From Avena insularis (Eukaryota; Streptophyta; Magnoliopsida; Poales; Poaceae), in the NCBI GenBank assembly GCA_023614405.1, contig CM042686.1, positions 464,908,740 to 464,972,739 on the forward strand: a stretch of 64,000 nt of DNA, written 5' to 3'. Positions 1 through 10,600 of the stretch are shown here, in pieces. Below the pieces are notes generated by a model. That model did no database searches, was not told the origin of the DNA, and saw only the letters and a list, made by a program, of their open reading frames with translations. Numbering within the stretch: position 1 is the stretch's first letter; each line of letters starts with the position of its first letter. The position numbers were made by a program, and so were the translations under genes.

Positions 1-345
1 TCTTGTAATAATGTGGAAATATTATTTTGCACGGTAAAATAAACACAAAAATATTCATCTTATATCGTTTGTTACAGATAGATCTGAAATACATTTTATA
101 AACTGGTTGGGAAACCTTCCGCGGGACTAAAACCCAACCTATCAACACTGATACATTTAAGTACTAGTCATGACATTCGCGACCTTGATAACCTTGTTTT
201 TCACATTGTCGAGGACGTTTGGAGCAGACAAAATTATTTATGCAACTTTAAGTCTTCTGTTAGCATTCACTTTGGCCTGCAATATTTTCCAAATGGTTAT
301 GAAAATAGTATGTTGTAGCAGATGGAGCGAGCATAGTAAGCATAC
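1..345. other. 3' flank of the Ulp1-like pseudogene, no gene recognised
   Basis: This AT-rich stretch lies downstream, in the minus direction, of the last exon I can place. A 66-codon plus-strand reading frame (170-370) overlaps the catalytic-Cys exon in antisense and looks fortuitous. A short terminal exon of the protease gene could lie here, but I could not place one. Confidence 0.3.
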
Positions 346-3316
346 CTGCGAAATTTCGGCAGTCATATGATCACCATCCCAGTGTTCCGTACATTCCAGT
401 ACAAATAATCCACAAGAATTGCTAAAACAAACAAATGAGTCGTCAAAATTGTTTCATGGCTAAGGAATAATAATTGATGTAATATGCAATTGAAACTCAC
501 CCATCTTCCTGCTTAGCTATATCATATTATACTATAGGCTATTTTGACACGTCTGGGTAATTTGTTTTTGTACTTTCGTTAGTTTGTTTTATGTCAAAAG
601 CTATTTGCTATCTTTGCAAAAATAAACACTTAGTCTAATTGCCTGATTTAGACTATACGTTAATTGAACAAGTTTCTGAAAGAATTACCAATGTTTCAAT
701 AGTCCTTCTCGTGACTGATAAAGTATACAAAGAGTCAAGAATTTGGAACTGCTGCTTTGGTACATGACAACTGTAGTCCAATGCCGATTTCCTATGTTAA
801 GAGGGAAATAGGTCTGCAAAAATGTAATAATGAAAATAAATTAAATTACGGACGCTTTGCGATCTTGACATAAAATAGTGCTTACCTTGGAACGCGAAAA
901 GTACTCGTCTATAACTCTACCAATGGATCCATTTTTAGATATAGCGAAGTCCATGTTATGCTTTGACTGCTTGGCTACCGCCCATTTTGTCGCTTGTTTA
1001 ATTAAGTATGTCGTCTTCACTTCTGAAAACAGGCAACGATCGTGTCCAACACGAAGTGACAAGTCTCTAATATAAGCGTCAATGACCTATCAGAAAAGAA
1101 ATTTCATATTACTATCTTATAAGAAATTTATATACATTAAACTTCTTTCCACACATGCAATTTAGCTACAACTTACTCGATCGGTAAGCCACTGATGGTC
1201 AAGAATTACTTTAAGCTTAATCGACGACACTGCATTTTCGTTTTCATGTTTGTACACAGACTTTTTTCCAGTTGCTTCTGTCTCTGCTGCTTTTCGAACC
1301 ATACGCACGACTACGTCTATTTGCTAAGCAGTCAATTTAGATTTATCCTCAATCTTTATATCAATCATTTCTGCGCTTCAAATATAGATAATTATAGTAA
1401 CAATATTAAGTCGTACACAACATATGAAAACATAATCATTAAGTTTTCTAGCCATTTGATTTTACCTTTTTTTTAGCTCGACGTTTTTGGGGCTCATACC
1501 CAACATAATCATTGAGTTTTGTAGAAATTTTCCTGTTCCGCTTCCCTGTCACTTGTTGTACCTTCTCGGTTGGAACAATTTTGCAATCGGCACTCTTCGA
1601 ATCATCAGATGAGGTTGCTCCATCCTGTTCTTTACCATTTACCTGGGAAGATTGGCATATTTCTATTGGTAATTCCGAGGACGCTGATTTAGATGGTGCC
1701 ATATGATCGATTAACCATGGATTATTAGGAGTGCTGCCCATTGGGTCTTTAGGCTCAGTCATAACTTTTCCCTCTTCTGGCGTGACATTTTTATTGAACC
1801 CATCTTCCTTCAGCGAATAAATAGTTTCATTCACAATCTGATCTACTTCAGCATCGTCACTGCATCGTCACTGACATTGTCATACCAAAGTTCTTTCTTT
1901 TTAATTGCAGGACCGTTCATAAATGACCCATTCTCTGCTCCCTTTTCACCTTCTTTCGAAGTGGAAGCTGCTGTGCTTTTGTACATTACACCGTTCTTAT
2001 TTAACATAGCGACAACTTCCTGAAAAAAGCAACATCAAGATAAAGCATCAAATAGCTTTACAACATAATTTGCATTATTGTACATATGGTGTGTTACCTG
2101 TGCACAAATGACCATTGATTTCTTCATCATTCGCTCAACCATTGACTCAATCTTATGCATCAACCGCTCAATCACTCAGCTCCATCATTGAGTCAAGAAG
2201 TACTTCCTGCACAACTTTTGCATTTTTTTGTTTAAGTTTCCCACGTTATATTTTCTGGCCGACTTTGCTTTTGGCTTCGGAATGTTAAAACCCCTTTTAA
2301 GATTGTCTTTCCTAACCTGCAATGTAATATTATCTTCAACCCGCAAGTTAGAAAATACAACTCATAAAGATTACTCATAGTATCAACTATTCGTACTTAC
2401 AATAAGCCCTTTCAAGATGTATTACCACAATATCGTCTTCACCTCGGCTATTTAAACAATCATACGCATCCCTTGTGGCAGCAACGTTGTCCGTCCAATT
2501 TAGCATGAGTGGTCGTAAAGTCAATTTTGGATTGAGCCTACAAGGATCATCTACAGCCTTCACCTTCTCCCAATAAAGATACTACATAGAATAATAAGAA
2601 ATTCATGACATATATAACATGAAGCAATATCTGAGCGTTTGATCAAAATTAGCTTGGTTGTAAATAGAAAGTATACCTGCAGTAATGATAAGTTTCCCTT
2701 AGGCCACTGCCTAATTTTTTTGTATTTAAGCGCAAGCCTCACATGTGTCATGAGATGATTTACTGTAAACTCACTCCAATTAATCTTTGACATTCTATTC
2801 ACGTCCTCTACTAGTTCCCAGTAATCTTTTGCTACTATTAGTTTACTATTTGGCGCTAACAATGTGCCAAAGAGAACTAGACCAACTCTACGGAGAAAGT
2901 CATCGTCTGCGGCTTTACCTGTCACAATCTCTTTAATTAAGTCTTCAATGACTAGGTTGCTAGTAGTATCATTGAGAAAATATGATGGAATACGAGACTT
3001 TGCGTCATCCCCTTCCTCATCAAGTATACTTATTCCATACAAGCCAACGTTACGTAAACCATAAATGCACTCGGCATCGACTGCACTAGCTGAAAATTCA
3101 CCTTTATTATCTGGGATCACAAACTTTGCAGTATGTATATCGTACATATCTAGCATGTACTGAAGCAAGACAATGCGCATCTTGATTTTGGGAATTTGCA
3201 ACATACATCGGAAATTTATTTCTCCAATTTTAGCGTGTTAAGCACTTAAAAATCTATCGCATAGGTTGCACCATTTTTCAATGTTGTAACAAATATCACC
3301 ATCAAGATCGTTTATG
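346..3316 (-). pseudogene. Decayed Ulp1/SENP-type C48 cysteine protease gene
   Basis: Exons bounded by GT..AG can be read on the minus strand: 3316-2677, 2581-2401, 2316-2098, 2019-1466, 1086-886, 813-690, 607-501 and 421-346. The N-terminal part (IRQWPKGNLSLLQ, then YLYWEKVKAV) is of the kind found in grass proteins annotated as ubiquitin-like protease family members. The exon at 2019-1466 is acidic and ends with a basic, nuclear-signal-like stretch. The peptidase domain starts near VIDAYI (1086). Catalytic His is in NRHW (codon 781-783), Asp in QILDSL (734-736), oxyanion Gln in KQEDG (509-511) and Cys in NSCGLF (412-414). Such enzymes cleave SUMO or ubiquitin-like tags, and plant transposons often carry them. 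Damage seen: stops at 3238-3240, 539-541 and 527-529; an 11-bp duplication at 1851-1872; frame slips near 2168, 2220 and 766. Not a working gene. Transposon capture is inferred. Confidence 0.82.
1851..1872. repeat. 11-bp tandem duplication that breaks the Ulp1-like frame
   Basis: The unit gcatcgtcact occurs twice head to tail. On the minus strand the frame runs NVSDDA and then slips to a stop. Removing one copy in silico joins it to the downstream frame (EVDQIVNETIY). This looks like a recent slippage or repair event. Confidence 0.85.
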
Positions 3317-4153
3317 CTGTCATAATCAACGAAAAGTAGAATAATTAATACTACTTTCAGAAAAAATAGTACAATTCACATGCACTGCACGTATCAACCA
3401 TTACAAATATCTTGGAATAAACTGCTACATGTCATGCACTAATTAATGCAGATTAGTATAATCATTAATTGACAAGAAAAATTATGGCCATGCCAAACCT
3501 CTATAATTAATTTAGCATAGCAATTAATAGTACTAATTAGCCTACCCGATGCGCAGGATACTAATTATGTTGAATAAATTCTGTAGCCACTGTTAGGTGT
3601 TAGGTTCAGTTTCGTCAGGTGTTAGTTAAGTTCAGTTTCGTCAGAATTAGCTGTTTTATGTTAGCGAGTTTGTAGCTAGCAAGAGTCGTAGTTGTCCTGG
3701 TTTTCAGGATCACCGCGGGCACGATTCAAGACGTGGGATGACACGCCTTAGTAGGGATCGTGGAGTTCCTCACGACATGCTTTGTATTCGTGAGGATAAA
3801 AGGAGAAACAGAGAAAGAAAAGTGGAAGCAATGTGGGATCACGACTTCGTGTCTACCTCTGAGAATCCTCTCGACTTCGTGTCTGTGATTGCATGCGTAT
3901 TAATTTCTAGCAATTAACGAGGTGGACTCTATATTAGTAGCGACAAACCGATCTAGCATGTAGAATCAAACCGATCTAGAGGGAGAATCAAGATTAATGC
4001 ACTAGTAGCGAAAACTATCCAGATTAGTATGCAAATTAATGGAGATTAATATGCAGATTAATGCGTCGCAACTAGGACGTGCAACCTGGATCCACCACGC
4101 ACAACCGCTTTATAGTCTAGTAAGAAGATTAATGCGATCTTCTGTATCCTTAC
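3317..4153. other. Non-coding flank with a short local duplication
   Basis: No convincing gene. A segment containing ttcagtttcgtca is repeated in tandem at about 3597-3643. The following ~250 bases (to about 3895) resemble a short LTR remnant, but I found no matching ends or target site duplication. 3900-4060 is rich in attaat motifs. Confidence 0.35.
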
Positions 4154-4282
4154 CTCACAGTCGATGACGGCAGATGCGGCGAACGACGGAGCATCGACGG
4201 GCGGAGAAGGTGGCCCACGTCGAGATGGGAGGCGGCGCCAGGGGAAACAACGATTACAGGAGGAGCTACGGGAGAAGACCAT
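4154..4282 (-). CDS. Possible 5' exon, basic N-terminus
   Basis: A minus-strand ATG at 4282 opens 43 codons rich in Arg, Ser and Pro, ending at a good donor (GAG followed by GTAAGG at 4153). It is GC-rich compared with its surroundings and lies upstream of the Ulp1-like pseudogene on the same strand, so it may be that gene's first exon. Against this, its phase-0 end does not fit the acceptor at 3317. No domain recognised. It could equally be chance. Confidence 0.22.
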
Positions 4283-4486
4283 GACCTAGGTCGTCGTGCG
4301 ACCCGCCATCTACTTTAATAATGAGGCTGAACGACCCAGTTTAGGCCACTAGTAACCGGCCCTCGACAGCTTAACTATTAAAAAATAAAACGACCCAAGT
4401 TTTATTATCTATGTTTTATTATTCAATTATGAATTAATTTTAATGAGCTTGACAAAATCATATATTTGCAAACTTTGTCAAGCTCA

Positions 4487-7430
4487 GAAGAAATAGACTT
4501 TTCCATTTGACCTGGTGGTGTGTTGTGGAACACTAGTTAGATGAGGTTTTGACACCGGTCAAAGTTTGGTTAAAATGGACAAAACTTGGGTAAATATGAA
4601 CTGCAACCACTGAAAATGGTGCTCCTGTATTTTTTTGAAAATCACTTTAAGACAGAGGATGACATGTTTCCACATGGATCTTGCCTCACATCATCAAGGT
4701 CCAACACCTATGCAGCCTTACTAGACGCCGAGATTTTGACCTAAATTTGACCGGGCCACAAAAAATTCAAAAAATATCGAAACGTCGTGAAACCTCGGCC
4801 TCCCACCTATGTCTGCTCCCTGTTTGCCATGAAAAATAATAAACATGTGTTACATAAAAGATTTCAATCATCTCCTCCCATAGAGTAGGGTTTGGAGTAG
4901 AAGGTTCATGGCTTACTAGGCAGACGAGGTAGGTCGGACTAATGCCTACTTCAAAGTTTGTCGGAATGACCTGAAATTTGGCAAATATGTGTGTGTCGGC
5001 ATGGCAAACAGTTTTTTAGGTTTGTTTTCACGCTGTTTGATAAGAAATAGGCTTTTCCATTTTCAAATCAAATAAACAACGATTTTTTGTGAAGCGTGTC
5101 CTAAAATATCAATCCAGGTGTGAGAAACAATACCACGAGGGGGTAGTAGGCCACACAAGAGGCACAATTGACCTGGTGGTGTGTTGCGGAACACTAGTTA
5201 GATGAGTTTTTGACACCGGTCAAAGTTTGGTCAAAATTGACAAAACTTGGATACATATGAACTGCAACCACTGAAAATGGTGCTCTGCATTTTTTTGAAA
5301 ATCACTTTAAGACAGAGAATGCCATGTTTCCACATGCATCTAGCCTCACATCATCAAAGTTCAACACCTATACAGCCTTACTAGACGCCGAGATTTTAAC
5401 CTAAATTTGACCGGGCCATAAAAAATTAAAAAAATATCGAAACGTCGTGAATCCTCGGCCTCCCACCTATGTCTGCTCCCTGTTTGCCATGAAAAATAAT
5501 AAACATCTATTACATGAAAGATTTCAATCATCTCCTCCCATAGAGTAGGGTTTGGAGTAGAAGGTTCATGGCTTACTAGGCAGATGAGGTAGGTCGGACT
5601 AATGCCCATTTCAAAGTTTGTCGGAATGACCTGAAATTTGGCAGATATGTGTGTCTCGGCATGGCAAACAGTTTTTTTAGGTTTGTTTTCACACTGTTTC
5701 ATAAGAAATAGGCTTTTCCATTTTCAAATCGAATAAACAACGATTTTTTGTGAAGCGTGTCCTAGAATATCAATCCAGGTGTGAGAAACAGCACCACGAG
5801 GGGTAGTAGGCCACACCAGAGGCACATTTGACCTGGTGGTGTGTTGCGGAACACTAGTTCGATGAGGTTTTGACACCGGTCAAAGTTTGGTCAAAATTGT
5901 CAAAACTTGGATACATATGAACTGCAACCACTGAAAATGGTGCTCCTGCATTTTTTTAAAAATCACTTTAAGACAGAGGATGCCATGTTTCCACATGCAT
6001 CTAGCCTCACATCATCAAAGTTCAACACCTATACAGCCTTACTAGACGCCGAGATTTTAACCTAAATTTGACCGGGCCATAAAAAATTAAAAAAATATCG
6101 AAACGTCAGAATCTCGGCCTCCCACCTATGTATGCTCCCTGTTTGCCATGAAAAATAATAAACATCTATTACATGAAAGATTTCAATCATCTCCTCCCAT
6201 AGAGTAGGGTTTGGAGTAGAAGGTTCATGGCTTACTAGGCAGATGAGGTAGGTCGGACTAATGCCCATTTCAAAGTTTGTCGGAATGACCTGAAATTTGG
6301 CAGATATGTGTGTCTCGGCATGGCAAACAGTTTGTTTAGGTTTGTTTTCATGCTGTTTCATAAGAAATAGGCTTTTCCATTTTCAAATCGAATAAACGAT
6401 GATTTTTTGTGCAGCGTGTCCTAAAATATCAATCCAGGTGTGAGAAACAGCACCACGAGGGGGTAGTAGGCCACACCAGAGGCACATTTGACCTGGTGGT
6501 GTGTCGTGGAACACTAATTAGATGAGGTTTTGACACTGGTCAAAGTTTAGTTAAATTTGACAAAACCTGGATAAATATGAACTGCAACCACTAAAAATGG
6601 TGCTCCTGCATTTTTTTAAAAATCACTTTAAGACAGAGGATGCCATGTTTCCACATGCATCTAGCCTGAAATCATCAAGGTCCAACACCTATGCGGCCTT
6701 ACTAGACGCCGAGATTTTGACCTAAATTTGACCGGACCACAAAAAAATCAAAAAATATCGAAACATCGTGAAATCTCGGCCTCCCACCTATGTCTGCTCC
6801 CTGTTTGCCATGAAAAATAATAAACATGTGTTACATGAAAGATTTCAATCATCTCCTCCCATAGAGTAGGGTTTGGAGTAGAAGGTTCATGGCTTACTAG
6901 GCATATGAGGTAGGTCGGACTAATGCCCACTTCAAAGTTTGTCGGAATGACCTGAAATTTGGCAGATATGTGTGTCTCGGCATGGCAAACAGTTTTTTTA
7001 GGTTTGTTTTCATGCTGTTTGATAAGAAATAGGCTTTTCCATTTTTAAATCGAATAAACAACGATTTTTTGTGAAGCGTGTCCTAGAATATCAATCCAGG
7101 TGTGAGAAACAACACCACGAGGAGGTAGTAGGCCACACCAGAGGCACAATTGACCTGGTGGTGTGTTGCGGAACACTAGTTAGATGAGGTTTTGACACCG
7201 GTCAACATTGGGTCAAAATTGACAAAACTTGGATAAATATGAACTGCAACCACTGAAAATGGTGCTCCTGCATTTTTTTTAAAATCACTTTAAGACAGAG
7301 GATGCCATGTTTCCACATGGATCTAGCCTCACATCATCAAGGTCCAACACCTATGCAGCCTTAATAGACGCCGAGATTTTGACCTAAATTTGACCGGGCT
7401 ATAAAAAATTCAAAAAATATCGAAACATAG
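4487..7430. repeat. 660-bp satellite-like tandem array, about 4.4 copies
   Basis: The anchor tgacctggtggtgtg recurs at 4508, 5169, 5829, 6489 and 7151, giving periods of 661, 660, 660 and 662. Copies differ by scattered substitutions and 1-2 base indels. The last copy stops near 7430, just after the segment with tcgaaac. Minus-strand reading frames of 60-113 codons recur in each copy, but they vary in length and frame and look non-coding. Large tandem blocks of this kind occur inside Triticeae DNA transposons such as CACTA elements; membership here is inference. Confidence 0.92.
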
Positions 7431-8150
7431 TTGACTGTGAAAGACTAGGTAAGTGTGGTTTTGTCTCTGGTCAAAGTTGAGAGGACTTGGGTCTATTTGC
7501 ACTACATGCAATAAAAAAATTGGTCATGGATTTTATTTAAACAAATGAACAACATGAATCGTATTATTATGACCATTAAGGTGCTTTTCCAGATGTAAAA
7601 ATATTGTACGAGTGTTGCATGCACAAGTGAAGATCAATCCACGTGTAAAAATAGCTTCTACCAGTGGTGGGTGCACAAGTGAAGATCAATCCATGCTGAC
7701 ACATTAACAATAGATTCGAGATATTCATGATAGATTACAAGAAACAATGACCCATTCTTCCTTTTTCTGGAGCAAACAGACTACAAGAAACAATGACTGT
7801 GTTATTATGGTACTAATTTAAAGCAAAAGATTTTCACAAACAGAATACAAGTAGCAACCTGTACATGTCATACATTTCATCAGGTCATTACAGAGCAACA
7901 AGGGTTGTTCTCGCGAAACTGTTCAGTACAAACTGCAATAACAAAATACCAACAAAGAAGCTACGGTAACTAGTTCTGACAATACACCAAAAGGAGGCTA
8001 TGATAACTGGTTCTAACAGTCCAACTACATAAACAACAGTACTGGTTTTGACAACACACCAAAATGAGGCTACGATAACTGGTTCTAACAGTCCAACTAC
8101 ATAAACAATAGTACGTACTAAGAACATATATAAAAGTGCGGAACTGTCAT
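7431..8150. repeat. AT-rich flank with short direct repeats, incl. 72-bp tandem duplication
   Basis: The phrase gcacaagtgaagatcaatcca appears at about 7620 and again about 50 bases on. At 7978-8117 a 72-bp unit (starting gacaataca and gacaacaca) is repeated, with a partial third copy from about 7942. A minus reading frame across it (7888-8127) shows the same duplication as protein, but it lies downstream of the neighbouring gene's stop and is probably its 3' region. Confidence 0.6.
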
Positions 8151-10215
8151 CTAAACTAGGCCATGGACAATAAGCACCTGCAACAGAGCCCTATGTTCAG
8201 CCTTCTCGCGAATATCTTTAGAAGACTCGTCTAGATCACGAACATGCATCAGTAGGTGCTCTAATGACCACCCCACGGCTTAGAGCCATGGTAGTAGCAT
8301 CTGTATAGGCCCATCTTCATATAAGCAGACTCGCCCAGATTCTCTAGCTTCACGATTTCCTTGGAAATGAAGGAATCCTTATTCCTATGATCCACTTCCT
8401 CTGTGGAGTCGTCCGAGGCAAACTACATGAAAATACAATAATTTCAATATCCTATCAAATATAATCTACAAGACAAATTTATGCATGCATAATAAATTAT
8501 CAGAAATGATCACCGATAGTGGGCTTCCGTCCTCTTTCAATTCGGATCCTCAAACTCAAACGTGTTGAGTTCATCAACCTCCTGTAGCTTCTTCTTATCA
8601 CCATGACTTATGGATGACTCGGCCCCCTGGATGGCAAAAAATACATGCAAAATTGGATTCATATAAATCTATCAAAAGGCAATACAACACTTTCAAAACA
8701 TATTAAAACATATTTAAATTTAATTTAATTTACATAAAACTATCTATAACTAATCATCATACAATCTTCCATGACTACACATCATACAAATTATCATTAT
8801 TGTGATCTACAAATCTCCTAGTACTAACATTATGTACCAAAACTAGGCAAAAGGGCTAACAAATAAAAAAAGGAGTACCATATCAGTTTTAACCATGAGA
8901 GCATATATAGTACCACAGTACGACATTGCTAAGTATGGAGATAGATTAAGGCCTTGCAAGTTGCAACAACTAAAAATGTATAGAATGCAAATCAACAAGT
9001 TGCAACGTAAGATCTTCTGCAGTTTAGCTATTCGTATCAGTCACAACAGAAACAAGAGCTTGATCTGCCAGAGCAGAGCAATTTCTCTACAATATTGAAA
9101 CTGGAAATGTATATTTTAGCACCGCATATCATTTCTTTACTTAGCAGAGCCCATATACTATAAATCTAAAGATGGTAGGTGCAGTTACATGCACATGTGA
9201 CATTTTTTTCAGACAGGGAACTGCAGCTGCTGCACAACATCTGCTATTGCATCGTAAAACTACAGGCTTGTAGTTTTCTAGCTGACGACTATATCACACA
9301 GCAAATTAGGTAAACAAAAAAGTTTGATAAAATGACCATTAGTTAAGTTATAGTCCTAATCAGTAAGCAAATTAAGTCTTAGTTTTCAATCTGACATGAC
9401 AGTACATTCAAACATATAGGCATTCTTTGAATATATGATATAGAATAAAAGCAATAATGATCACATATGATGCATAGGAGTTTCTAAGATATGAAAGTCT
9501 TAATAAGCACCTTTAGATTACAGAACCAATAATAAGTTAGATCAAAGGATAGAATTCATTTTGTTGCATGCAGTACAAAATGGAAGAGGAATTAGGGATA
9601 CACAACAAGTTAGATCACCAATAAATATCACAAACCCTAGCCACAATATTAAAACATATATGAAAGAGGAATTAGGGATGAACAAACACTAGTGCACCGG
9701 CTAATATTGTAAAAAAATTATACTACATGATTTAACAGAAGATAAATTGAGTGGACTCTGATTACCTCCTCCGCCACTGCATGCTCTACCGCCGCATGCT
9801 CCACCACCGCTAGCTCCGGCGCCGCTACCTCCGCCACCGCTTCCTCAGCCACCGCGTGCTCCGGCGCCACTTTCTCTGCAACTGCTTGCTCCGGCGCAGC
9901 ACGGTCTGCCGTCGCATCCTCCGGCACAGCACGGTCTGCCACCGCGTGGTCCCCCTTGCCCACACCAACCATCACCTCCAGATCCGTCACGGCCGACTCC
10001 AGTGCACCTTCCTGCGGCACCACATCATACACGGCTGCGACTATCTCGTCCACACCCTCCGCCGCTGCGCCACGATCGGATCCGGCAGCCGAACATACCC
10101 CAAGCTTCTGCGCCTCCAGATCTTCCACGGCCGTCACAAACGTGGCCACTCTCGCATCCGCATCAACCAGTACCGCACCACCATCGGATCCACCTTCTCC
10201 TCCGCCGCCATCCAT
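8151..10215 (-). pseudogene. Decayed gene, Ala/Val/Glu-repeat N-terminus, function unknown
   Basis: Three exons are proposed: 10215-9766 (150 codons, ending at donor GTAATC), 8626-8514 and 8422-8151. Exon 1 starts MDGGGGEGG and contains about ten degenerate AVAE/APEH-type repeats (residues ~85-148), giving a low-complexity, acidic, probably disordered region. Exon 2 has KKKLQEVDELNTFEFED. Exon 3 has LGLYRCYYHG-like sequence (YMKMGLYRCYYHG) and ends HALLQ-like then stop. Single-base frame slips near 8540 and 8277 break exons 2 and 3, so it is probably dead. I do not recognise the family. It lies beside the 660-bp array and on the same strand as the Ulp1-like pseudogene, so both could be cargo of one old DNA transposon (inference). 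Confidence 0.5.
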
Positions 10216-10600
10216 CGTCGACAGCTGAAACCGCGTGCGAGCTCGAGCGGTGATGCGCGCAGACCTAGAAGGCGACGGGACGAGCTCGAGCGGTGATGCG
10301 CACAGTTCCTGGTATTTTGCTAAATAGGGAAAAAGGAGGAACCTAGAAGGCGACGGGACACACGTGGCTTACATGCGATGGGTCTGTGAACCGCCCACGT
10401 CTCCCGTACATACGTACACAATTGCTGATGTACAAACGGGAGTATACGAGGTGGATCCAGCCTGCGGGACAGAATCGTGGGCTTGCAGGGCCATCGGTAA
10501 CTGATAAACGGGCAGACAACGAAGGATCCCTACCGTCCGATTCAAGGATGCAACGTAAGGGGGGGTACACCAAAGTAAAAGTGAAACAATAGAAATCTGA
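10216..10600 (-). promoter_or_regulatory. Upstream region of the AVAE-repeat gene
   Basis: GC-rich DNA upstream of the ATG at 10215. gagctcgagcggtgatgcgc occurs at 10239-10258 and again at 10282-10301, and cctagaaggcgacggga recurs at about 10265 and 10343. A weak TATA-like ctatttag lies on the minus strand near 10325. Promoter role is inferred only from position. Short frames on both strands here look fortuitous. Confidence 0.25.

Noticed and set aside
3590..3895. Short Copia-like solo LTR
   Set aside because: Starts TGTTAGGTG and has LTR-like style, but no clear CA end or target duplication could be found.
5361..6930. Recurring minus-strand reading frames (113, 99, 60 codons) in the 660-bp repeat
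   Set aside because: They vary in length and frame between copies, have no domain, and follow from sequence similarity of the repeat units.
9956..10253. Plus-strand frames rich in Ser/Thr/Pro or His/Arg
   Set aside because: They are antisense shadows of the Ala/Val/Glu-repeat exon, caused by its codon periodicity.
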